Positions 24,549-31,371 of a stretch of 32,425 bases of DNA are shown here, piece after piece. Below the pieces are notes generated by a model. That model made no database searches. It worked only from the letters and a program-made list of their open reading frames with translations, and was not told the DNA's origin. The stretch's first letter is position 1. Each line of letters starts with the position of its first letter. The stretch spans positions 1 through 32,425 of the forward strand of contig JAHJJU010000081.1 of NCBI GenBank assembly GCA_018822805.1, given 5' to 3'. Made by a program: the position numbers and the translations under genes. Origin of the DNA: a bacterium. Lineage in GTDB: Bacteria; Campylobacterota; Campylobacteria; Campylobacterales; Sulfurovaceae.

Positions 24549-24595
24549 CGCGACCATATTACATAGGGTAAAGCCTATATTTAAAGGATGACACT

Positions 24596-25087
24596 TTGCA
24601 AGGTAAAGTTTGGAAATTTGGCGACAATATTGATACTGATTTAATTATCGCTGCGAGATACCTCAATACAAGTGAGCCAAGTGAGTTGGCAAAATATGTA
24701 ATGGAAGATGCAGACCCTGAGTTTGTTGCTAAGATGAGTGTCGGAGACATTATTGTCGCTGGAGAAAATTTTGGTTGTGGTTCAAGTCGTGAACATGCAC
24801 CCATTGCACTAAAAGCTGCCGGTGTTTCTGCTGTTATAGCACCAACATTTGCAAGAATATTTTATAGAAATGCATTTAATATGGGATTACCGATTTTTGA
24901 GCTTGAAGAAGCAGCCGAGATTAACGAAGGCGATACGGTTAAAGTAGACATGGAGAAAGGTGAAGTGATTAATATTTCACAGGCAAAGACCTATAAATTT
25001 ACTCCTATTCCAGACTTTATGCAAGCGTTGGTTGATGCAGGTGGACTCATTGAGTTTGCTAAACAAGAGATTAAGAATAAGGCATAA
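24596..25087 (+). CDS. leuD: 3-Isopropylmalate dehydratase small subunit
   Basis: A 163-residue small subunit of the enzyme that isomerises 2- to 3-isopropylmalate in leucine synthesis. It has the [13 protein letters not shown] segment near the start and the [14 protein letters not shown] motif near 60-72. The archaeal/epsilon-type short form lacks the long C-terminus of E. coli LeuD (201). The start is TTG with AAAGGA 7 nt upstream; an ATG at 24589 is in another frame. leuB follows after 3 nt. The large subunit leuC and leuA are not in the window. Confidence 0.95.
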   Translation: MQGKVWKFGDNIDTDLIIAARYLNTSEPSELAKYVMEDADPEFVAKMSVGDIIVAGENFGCGSSREHAPIALKAAGVSAVIAPTFARIFYRNAFNMGLPIFELEEAAEINEGDTVKVDMEKGEVINISQAKTYKFTPIPDFMQALVDAGGLIEFAKQEIKNKA

Positions 25088-25090
25088 AAT

Positions 25091-26161
25091 ATGGGTAGAA
25101 ATTATAAAATTGGTGTGATTAAAGGTGATGGAATTGGTCCGGAGATTGTTGATGAAGCGATTAAAGTTTTAGATGCACTTTCAGCAAACATGGGTTTCAA
25201 TTTAGAATACACTGAAATGCTTATGGGGGGTGCAGCGATTGATGAGACCGGTGTTCCTCTTCCTCAAGAGACCATTCAAGGTGTAAAGAGTTGTGATGCT
25301 GTACTTTTTGGTGCTATCGGTGGTCCAAAATGGGACAATTTGGAGCGTCATTTACGACCTGAATCCGGTCTTTTGAGCCTTAGAAAAGAGATGGGAACCT
25401 TTGCCAACCTTCGTCCTGCAATTGTTTACGATGAGTTGGTTAATGCCTCAACACTTAAACCCGATGTGGTACGTGGTGTAGATATTATGGTGGTTCGAGA
25501 GCTTACAGGAGGTATCTATTTTGGTCAGCCAAGAGAGTTGCTTGAAGATAGAGCCTACAATACCATGGTTTATACACGTGAAGAGGTGGTACGTATTGCA
25601 AAAGTAGCATTTGAAATTGCTATGAAACGTGATAAGAGAATCTGTTCGGTTGATAAAGCCAATGTACTTGAAGTCAGTCAGTTTTGGCGAGAAACAGTGA
25701 TTGAGGTTTCTAAGGATTATCCAAAAGTAGAGTTGACACACATGTATGTTGATAATGCTGCAATGCAATTGATACGAAACCCAAAACAGTTTGATGTTAT
25801 TTTAACAGGAAACATTTTTGGTGATATTCTTTCAGATGCTGCAAGTATGTTGTCGGGCTCTATAGGTCTTCTTCCAAGTGCCAGTACAGGTGCCGGTGTG
25901 GGTCTTTATGAACCAATTCACGGTTCTGCTCCGGATATTGCAGGTCAAGGTATTGCGAATCCCTTAGCGACCATCTCTAGTGCTTCTATGATGTTACGTT
26001 ATGCTTTAGGTGAAGATGCAGCTGCCGATAAGATTGATAAGGCGATTAAAAAATCATTGGCTAAAGGGTACAGAACGGGTGACTTGGGTGCTTATGATGC
26101 ACGTGAAATCTGTTCATGTTCTGAGATTGGTGATATTATTGCCAATTATGTTTCTAAATAA
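25091..26161 (+). CDS. leuB: 3-Isopropylmalate dehydrogenase
   Basis: A 356-residue NAD-dependent oxidative decarboxylase of leucine synthesis. The N-terminus has G-D-G-I-G-P-E (12-18). The substrate region [11 protein letters not shown] and the metal-binding stretch [15 protein letters not shown] are present, and [10 protein letters not shown] marks the cofactor loop. Length is typical. It starts 3 nt after leuD. A long inverted repeat (26167-26278) begins 5 nt after its stop and separates it from the convergent DUF6172-like gene. Confidence 0.97.
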   Translation: MGRNYKIGVIKGDGIGPEIVDEAIKVLDALSANMGFNLEYTEMLMGGAAIDETGVPLPQETIQGVKSCDAVLFGAIGGPKWDNLERHLRPESGLLSLRKEMGTFANLRPAIVYDELVNASTLKPDVVRGVDIMVVRELTGGIYFGQPRELLEDRAYNTMVYTREEVVRIAKVAFEIAMKRDKRICSVDKANVLEVSQFWRETVIEVSKDYPKVELTHMYVDNAAMQLIRNPKQFDVILTGNIFGDILSDAASMLSGSIGLLPSASTGAGVGLYEPIHGSAPDIAGQGIANPLATISSASMMLRYALGEDAAADKIDKAIKKSLAKGYRTGDLGAYDAREICSCSEIGDIIANYVSK

Positions 26162-26166
26162 TATTT

Positions 26167-26278
26167 GTAGGGACAACGCCCCCGTGCTTGTCCGATGCCC
26201 GATAGATAAAACAATTTGAATGATTGTTGTCCGAAAATCAAAATGAGCATCGGACAACCACAGGGGGATTGTCCCTAC
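26167..26278. repeat. 112-nt inverted pair of REP-like sequences (BIME-like)
   Basis: Two 32-nt arms, 26167-26198 and 26247-26278, are inverted copies matching in 28 of 32 bases, around a 48-nt AT-rich centre. Each starts with GTAG on its own strand, then GGACAA, a loop holding CCCCC and GTG, and TTGTCC. The mismatches lie in the loops, which keeps both stems intact. The right end overlaps the stop codon of the DUF6172-like gene (TAG, complement of 26275-26277). Confidence 0.85.
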
Positions 26279-26577
26279 TCTTCTATCTCTTCTTTAAGAG
26301 GTTTGTCGACAGCTTTCGCAATTACTTCAATATAACATTCAGTCCAACCGGCTACAACAACACCTGATAATTCTGTAAAAATATAATCAAAATCACACTC
26401 TTTTGCAAACTCTGCACTTTTCCCAAATTTACAATCAAAATCCCAATACATTGTTTTTTTATTTGGAAGATCTTTTTTCTTTTCACGTTTTGCATATTTG
26501 CGTAGTTCATTTTTGATAGCATCTACAGCTCTGTCTGGCTTTAGTTTATCTCGTTGTATTTTAAATACTTTTTTCAT
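26275..26577 (-). CDS. Conserved hypothetical protein (DUF6172-like)
   Basis: A 100-residue cytosolic protein. It starts M-K-K-V-F-K-I, has a very basic stretch (about 28-45, K-Y-A-K-R-E-K-K-K) and a W-D-F-D-C-K-F-G motif (about 45-52), and ends acidic. This matches what I recall of DUF6172, whose function is unknown. GAGGA lies 4 nt before the ATG. It diverges from the patatin gene with 63 nt between starts. Its last codon and stop are supplied by the right end of the REP-like element, so the natural C-terminus may have been altered. Confidence 0.7.
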   Translation of the reverse strand: MKKVFKIQRDKLKPDRAVDAIKNELRKYAKREKKKDLPNKKTMYWDFDCKFGKSAEFAKECDFDYIFTELSGVVVAGWTECYIEVIAKAVDKPLKEEIEE

Positions 26578-26640
26578 ACAGTCCTCATTCGGATAATTTT
26601 TTTGATATTATATCTAATATAAAGCAATGAAAGGCTATGA

Positions 26641-27396
26641 ATGAAAATCACATTAAGTTTAAGTGGTGGTGGATTGCGTGGTGCAGCTCATGTGGGTGTC
26701 ATTAAATTTTTAGAAGAGCAGGGTATTGAAGTCGTAGCCGTATCAGGGTCGAGTGCCGGTGCAATCGTAGGTTTGTTTTTAGCAGCCGGTTTGAAGAGTG
26801 ATGATATATTGGTTTTTTTACGGAGTTTAGAGAAGAAAGATCTATTTGTTTGGGCCAATGGTAATGTTGGATTGTTTAGTATGGAGCGTTTAGAAGAAAA
26901 GCTTCGTCACTTTGTTGATGTTCATCGTTATAGTGATTTAAAAATTCCTTTTTATACTTGTGTAACGGACATTGATACGGGTGAGTATTGTTATATAAAT
27001 GAGGGAGATCCTATAGCGTATACGGTAGCTTCTTCAAGCATTACACCTCTTTTTGTAGCAAAAAAAATAGGAAAACATACCTATATAGATGGTGGATTTT
27101 CAGATAACTTACCTGTTAAACCTTTAAAGTCTTACAATGAAAAGAGTTTAGCAATCGATATTAATCCCTTGCGTGGTGAAGATTTATCTACTTTTAAGTC
27201 GCTAACCATTCGTTCTATACTCATTATGATTCGTTCAAACTCTACACCGGCTAAAAAGTTGGCTGATGCCTATTTTGAAGTGCAAGGGGTTGCCAATATG
27301 TATCTGTTTGATTTTGATAAGATAGAGATGGCATATCAAGTCGGTTATAATGAGATGAAAGAAAATTGGGAAGAGTTATCTAAAAAATTGGTATAA
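26641..27396 (+). CDS. Patatin-like phospholipase family protein (RssA-like)
   Basis: A 251-residue lipid acyl hydrolase. The oxyanion hole is G-G-G-L-R-G (9-14), the nucleophile is S38 in G-S-S-A-G (36-40), and the catalytic aspartate is D150 in D-G-G-F-S-D-N-L-P-V. The compact length fits the bacterial RssA/YlbK group. No signal peptide is seen, so it probably acts on the inner membrane from the cytosol. AAAGG lies 7 nt before the ATG. It is followed by a structured intergenic element, then purU. Substrate unknown. Confidence 0.92.
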   Translation: MKITLSLSGGGLRGAAHVGVIKFLEEQGIEVVAVSGSSAGAIVGLFLAAGLKSDDILVFLRSLEKKDLFVWANGNVGLFSMERLEEKLRHFVDVHRYSDLKIPFYTCVTDIDTGEYCYINEGDPIAYTVASSSITPLFVAKKIGKHTYIDGGFSDNLPVKPLKSYNEKSLAIDINPLRGEDLSTFKSLTIRSILIMIRSNSTPAKKLADAYFEVQGVANMYLFDFDKIEMAYQVGYNEMKENWEELSKKLV

Positions 27397-27407
27397 TTTC
27401 GAAAAAC

Positions 27408-27498
27408 TTCTATTTGCCAATAATACTTATACGAAATAGAAACGCAAGCGTCCCTTCGGGATGAAGTCTATTTCTTTTCGCATTTTTGGCAAATAGAA
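27408..27498. repeat. 91-nt nested palindromic element upstream of purU
   Basis: Outer arms 27408-27420 and 27486-27498 pair over 13 bp without error. Inner arms 27433-27440 and 27467-27474 pair over 8 bp. The core has two small hairpins, ACGC-AA-GCGT (27442-27451) and TCCC-TTC-GGGA (27451-27461). The heptamer TCTATTT occurs four times in alternating orientation (27409, 27434 complement, 27467, 27491 complement), so left and right halves can also fold by themselves. It ends 28 nt before the purU start. Confidence 0.85.
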
Positions 27499-27526
27499 AT
27501 TATTATAGAAAAAAGCTAGGGAAAAA

Positions 27527-28363
27527 ATGGAAAAAAAAGCACGAGTATTAATAGATTGTGATGACGAAAAAGGGTTGGTTTATAAGTTTTCAAAAGTATT
27601 TTTTGATCGAGGTTTAAACATAGACTCTAACCGTGAATTTGTTGATAAAGAAAAAGGTAAATTCTTTATGCGTACTGTAGTGACCGGTGATTTTAATATT
27701 AAAGAGTTAGAAGAAGAGTTAAAGAAAATTATTCCAAGTAACGCTCATTTAAAAGTTATTGAGCCTAAACGTAAGAAGATTGTTATTTTAGCTACCAAAG
27801 AGTCTCATGCTTTGGGGGACATACTTATTCGTCATGAAGCAGGTCAATTGGATGCTGATATTGAAGCTGTAATTTCCAACCATGATGTGTTGGAGCAATT
27901 GGTACGTCGTTTTGATATTCCATTTTTTCATGTACCTACTGAAGGTCTTTCTCGGGAAGAGCATGAAGATTATGTAGCAAAACTTATAGATGAACAAACT
28001 TTTGACTATATTGTTTTGGCTAAATACATGCGTATTTTAACCTCCTCTTTTGTGGCACGTTATCCAGAGAAAATTATTAACATACATCATTCATTTCTAC
28101 CGGCATTTATAGGAGCAAATCCGTATAAACAAGCGTATGAGCGAGGAGTGAAGATTATTGGAGCAACAGCACACTTTGTAACAGATGATTTGGATGAAGG
28201 TCCAATCATTGCACAAGATGTTATTCCTGTCAATCACCGTTTTGAGTGGCGTGACATGCAGAGTGCAGGACGCGATGTAGAGAAAATAGTACTTTCTCGT
28301 GCATTAAACTTTGTATTAAATGATAGGGTATTTGTCCATGGAAATAAGACAATCGTTTTTTAA
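27527..28363 (+). CDS. purU: Formyltetrahydrofolate deformylase
   Basis: A 278-residue enzyme that splits 10-formyl-tetrahydrofolate to formate and tetrahydrofolate. Residues 1-80 are an ACT domain; residues 83-278 are the formyltransferase-type domain with the catalytic N185, H187 and D223 in I-N-I-H-H-S-F-L-P and D-L-D-E-G-P-I-I. Length matches E. coli PurU (280). AGGGA precedes the ATG. The stop codon lies in the hairpin of a terminator at 28349-28371. The product supplies formate, for instance for PurT-type purine synthesis, and balances one-carbon pools. Confidence 0.96.
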   Translation: MEKKARVLIDCDDEKGLVYKFSKVFFDRGLNIDSNREFVDKEKGKFFMRTVVTGDFNIKELEEELKKIIPSNAHLKVIEPKRKKIVILATKESHALGDILIRHEAGQLDADIEAVISNHDVLEQLVRRFDIPFFHVPTEGLSREEHEDYVAKLIDEQTFDYIVLAKYMRILTSSFVARYPEKIINIHHSFLPAFIGANPYKQAYERGVKIIGATAHFVTDDLDEGPIIAQDVIPVNHRFEWRDMQSAGRDVEKIVLSRALNFVLNDRVFVHGNKTIVF

Positions 28364-28374
28364 ACGATTGTTTT
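28349..28374 (+). terminator. Intrinsic terminator overlapping the purU stop
   Basis: ACAATCGTTT and AAACGATTGT form a perfect 10-bp stem around a TTT loop, followed by TTT. The purU stop TAA (28361-28363) is within the loop and 3' arm. Confidence 0.75.
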
Positions 28375-28382
28375 GTATGGTT

Positions 28383-28403
28383 GGTGGGGTTTTCCTACCT
28401 TTT
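28383..28403 (+). terminator. Second, tandem terminator-like hairpin after purU
   Basis: GGTGGG and CCTACC pair (one G-U) around GTTTT and are followed by TTTT. It lies 12 nt after the first terminator. Confidence 0.45.
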
Positions 28404-28432
28404 AAACGATGGGGGATTAAGCACAAAAATCG

Positions 28433-28438
28433 TATAAT
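28433..28438 (+). promoter_or_regulatory. Putative -10 box for the DUF2868/GTPase pair
   Basis: TATAAT lies 24 nt before the ATG of the DUF2868 gene, after the purU terminators, so the pair should be a separate transcription unit. No clear ribosome site precedes that ATG. Confidence 0.45.
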
Positions 28439-28462
28439 TTACCTAAAAACATAAAGTCATTC

Positions 28463-29875
28463 ATGCACACAACAATCAAAAAAGTTACCATCAAATCTTA
28501 TCTTGACTTTGCTCAGCTTATTAAAGAGTATCAAGGCTCTCATGAGGAGAACCGAGTTTTTGCTTTAAAGCATAAAGGGGCACTCGAAAACCCTAGTAAG
28601 CTGGTAATGTTATGGACAAAAACGAATCTTTTTCGTTTACGAGAGACAGCTGATTCTGAGAACTTTTTACACCATTTTTCTTCGGTGAGTAATCTTATAG
28701 GTTTTCTCTTTTTACTAATGGGTTTTTTTGCCGGGATAGGGCTTTTAAGTTACAGTGGACATGCACCTGTGAATATTATTTACTATCTTCTTTTTGCAAT
28801 GATGATTCCTTTGTTAAGTATGCTCATAACGATTTTTTCTATGATCAGTGGAGGCGAAGTTTCAAACTTTTTTAATCTTTTTTTCTCCTTGCATTGGGTA
28901 GAAAAGTTTGTGAATCTCTTTGCTTTTAACAGCAAGATAAAAACGTTAAACAGTAGCTTTCCTCAGACGTTGAAAAAATGGATATTCATCCACCGTTTAC
29001 AACTGTTTTCTCTGCTCTTTTCGGTAGGTCTGTTACTCTCTTTACTTGTTATGGTTGTTTCAAAAGATATTGCTTTTTCATGGAGTACCACACTTAACGT
29101 TACACCCATGGCTTTTCATGAACTGTTGAGTTGGGTAGCAAAACCTTGGGAGTTCTTGGTTCCTAGTGCCATTCCTTCAGTAGAGTTGGTAGAGATGAGT
29201 CAATACTTTAGACTTGGGGAAACTCTAAACAAAGAGATGGTTCAAAATGCAGATAAGTTGGGTGCATGGTGGCAGTTTTTAGCGATGGTAACTTTGATCT
29301 ATGCGATTTTTTTACGGGCTATTTTATGGTTGGTGAGTCGTTATGCTTATCAAAAACAGCTTGAAAAAGATTTTTTAGAAATAGAAGGTATGGAGATGCT
29401 GATACGTGAGTTTCAAACTCCTTATGTATCGACAGAAGCACCGAAGGTTGAGCAACATTTAGACATTGTAGAAGAGACCGATGCACAGGTGAAACAAAAT
29501 CGGCGTAGAGCTTTTAACAATATTGTTGGTTGGAACTTCTCTGCTGATGAGATAGCACTGGTCAATGACAGTAAAGAGATTAAAGGAGTACATATAGATA
29601 TCGTAGGAGGAAGTCATACTTTTAGTAAAGACCAAGAGATTGCTAGACAAATAAGTCGAACGGTGCTTCTTTATGTCAAGTCTTGGGAACCACCTACGAT
29701 GGATTTTGTAGATTTCTTAGAGCTTTTAATCGAGAGTAAAAAAGTAGATGAAATTCACGTCTATCCTTTGGGGACAGTAGGGCGTTACTATGCAAGCGAT
29801 GCAAAAGAGGTTGCTGTATGGAAACGAAAGATACAAGGTTTAAAATCAAAAAAGGTATGGGTTATAGATGCGTAA
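28463..29875 (+). CDS. DUF2868 domain-containing membrane protein
   Basis: A 470-residue inner-membrane protein. Four hydrophobic segments are visible at about 76-97, 103-128, 181-200 and 269-291, and a soluble C-terminal part of about 170 residues follows. The layout matches DUF2868, whose function is not known. Its last 8 nt overlap the start of the DUF3482 GTPase gene. In proteobacteria, as I recall, these two families are regular neighbours, so they probably work together at the membrane. The C-terminal part ends with K-K-V-W-V-I-D-A and has a V-D-I-V-G-G-S-H like strand-loop, but it carries no complete nucleotide-binding motif. Confidence 0.85.
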   Translation: MHTTIKKVTIKSYLDFAQLIKEYQGSHEENRVFALKHKGALENPSKLVMLWTKTNLFRLRETADSENFLHHFSSVSNLIGFLFLLMGFFAGIGLLSYSGHAPVNIIYYLLFAMMIPLLSMLITIFSMISGGEVSNFFNLFFSLHWVEKFVNLFAFNSKIKTLNSSFPQTLKKWIFIHRLQLFSLLFSVGLLLSLLVMVVSKDIAFSWSTTLNVTPMAFHELLSWVAKPWEFLVPSAIPSVELVEMSQYFRLGETLNKEMVQNADKLGAWWQFLAMVTLIYAIFLRAILWLVSRYAYQKQLEKDFLEIEGMEMLIREFQTPYVSTEAPKVEQHLDIVEETDAQVKQNRRRAFNNIVGWNFSADEIALVNDSKEIKGVHIDIVGGSHTFSKDQEIARQISRTVLLYVKSWEPPTMDFVDFLELLIESKKVDEIHVYPLGTVGRYYASDAKEVAVWKRKIQGLKSKKVWVIDA

Positions 29876-31286
29876 TAATAAAGAGAATGTAAATGATTAC
29901 CCAAAGTTTGCTGTAGTAGGGCACCCCAACAAAGGGAAGAGCAGTATTGTCTCCTCTTTGGCATTGGATGATTCTGTGCAAATAGGGGATACCCCCGGAA
30001 CCACACAAATCAAAAGGGGCTTCCCTTTAAAAGTGGATGGTAAAATTATTTATGAACTCTTTGATACACCGGGGTTTCAACGTGCCAGACGGGTTTTGGC
30101 TTGGTTAAATGAGCAAGATGCTGTTTCAGCAGATAAACGTTCCGATGTGGTTCGTGAATTTGTGGCTACCCATCGTCATGATGATAAGTTTAGAGATGAG
30201 ATAGAACTGCTTGAACCCATACTCGATGGAGCCGGTATTATTTATGTGGTGGACGCTTCAAAACCCTATGGACCAGAGTATGAAGTGGAGATGGAAATTT
30301 TACGTTGGTGTGGGCAACCTTCTATGGCGATTTTAAATTTGATAGGAGATGAAGATTATCGTGATCAGTGGAAAAGTGCTTTAGGTCATTACTTCAGAAT
30401 GGTGCGTACCTTTAACCCTATAGAAGCAACCTTTAGAGACCATATGGATCTGTTAGAGAGTATGGCACAGCTTAAAGAGGAGTGGACAAAAGAGATTAAA
30501 GTGGCCATTACTATTTTAGATGAGCTGCACCAACAAAAAGTAGAACAGACCATTGATGCCATTGTTGATAACATGATAAAAACACTCTCATTGGTTTATA
30601 AGCAAGAGATTAAAGGTGAAAAAGCAACAAGCAAAGAGGAAGAAGATGCCAAGCAAGGTTACCGACAACAGATAATGGAGTATGAAAAAGCTCAAGAGAA
30701 AGCCATTGAGTTTATTTGGAATCATCGTAGTATTGAAAAAATAGAGAATGTATTGGTGCTCGATGAGGTAGGACTTTTTTCAAAAGAGAGTGCTTCCATA
30801 TTTGGTTTGAGTCAAAACGAGTTGATCCTTACGGGAGCTTCTGCCGGTGCCATTACAGGAGCAGGAGTGGACTTGATGTTGGCTGGACACACGCTATTCA
30901 TAGCTTCTTTAGTAGGTGGAGTTGTTGGAGGTGTGGGTGCAATGTTTGGATTTAACAACCTCTACTCACTGGAGATACTCGGACAAAATTTAGGAAAAAG
31001 AGAACTAAGCATTGGTCCTATGAAAAATTTGAATTTTCCGTATATTTTACTGGGGCGTGCCCTATATCATGCCTCGGTTATCGCCAAACGTTCTCATGCC
31101 TTACGTGAAAGTATTAAACTGGAAGATGAAGAGTTTTATACAGAACAGATCATCAACACAGAGATGCGTAAAAAACTTGAAAAAGTTCACATACAACTTA
31201 GAAAAGGTGAAGGACCTAGTAATGAATTATTGGATGAATATAAAAAAGTTATTTCAAGAAGTTTTTTGGGGTTGTTGAGAGAGTGA
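29868..31286 (+). CDS. GTPase with DUF3482 C-terminal domain
   Basis: A 472-residue Era/TrmE-type GTPase. G1 is G-H-P-N-K-G-K-S (18-25), a G2-like G-D-T-P-G-T-T is at 40-46, and G3 is D-T-P-G at 66-69. The usual N-K-x-D is replaced by I-L-N-L-I-G-D-E-D (155-163), so base specificity may differ. After a long helical region (about 195-290) comes a Gly/Ala-rich hydrophobic segment at about 320-361 that could enter the membrane. It overlaps the DUF2868 gene by 8 nt, so translation is coupled. The partner and process are unknown; a membrane-remodelling or stress role is only a guess. Confidence 0.88.
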   Translation: MRNNKENVNDYPKFAVVGHPNKGKSSIVSSLALDDSVQIGDTPGTTQIKRGFPLKVDGKIIYELFDTPGFQRARRVLAWLNEQDAVSADKRSDVVREFVATHRHDDKFRDEIELLEPILDGAGIIYVVDASKPYGPEYEVEMEILRWCGQPSMAILNLIGDEDYRDQWKSALGHYFRMVRTFNPIEATFRDHMDLLESMAQLKEEWTKEIKVAITILDELHQQKVEQTIDAIVDNMIKTLSLVYKQEIKGEKATSKEEEDAKQGYRQQIMEYEKAQEKAIEFIWNHRSIEKIENVLVLDEVGLFSKESASIFGLSQNELILTGASAGAITGAGVDLMLAGHTLFIASLVGGVVGGVGAMFGFNNLYSLEILGQNLGKRELSIGPMKNLNFPYILLGRALYHASVIAKRSHALRESIKLEDEEFYTEQIINTEMRKKLEKVHIQLRKGEGPSNELLDEYKKVISRSFLGLLRE

Positions 31287-31292
31287 AAAATA

Positions 31293-31312
31293 TTTGTAGG
31301 CATGCTTACAAA
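31293..31312 (+). terminator. Near-palindrome after the GTPase gene (possible terminator)
   Basis: TTTGTA and TACAAA arms surround a GCATGC core, starting 7 nt after the GTPase stop. The tail is A-rich, not T-rich, on the plus strand, so function as an intrinsic terminator is doubtful. It could be a decayed repeat. Confidence 0.3.
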
Positions 31313-31336
31313 AGAACCCCATAACCCAAAAAAGAG

Positions 31337-31342
31337 TATAAT
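31337..31342 (+). promoter_or_regulatory. Putative -10 box for the AAA-ATPase-like gene
   Basis: TATAAT lies 29 nt before the ATG at 31372. This gives a leader of about 22 nt with only a weak AAAG ribosome site. Confidence 0.45.
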
Positions 31343-31371
31343 CAAAACAATTTCACAACAAAGATAGCATC

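Noticed and set aside
25448-25768. A 106-codon open frame opposite leuB
   Set aside because: It is wholly inside leuB on the other strand, with no recognisable domain.
26167-26278. A terminal inverted repeat of a complete insertion sequence
   Set aside because: The 48 bp between the arms cannot encode a transposase, no target duplication is evident, and the GTAG-hairpin layout fits a REP pair better.
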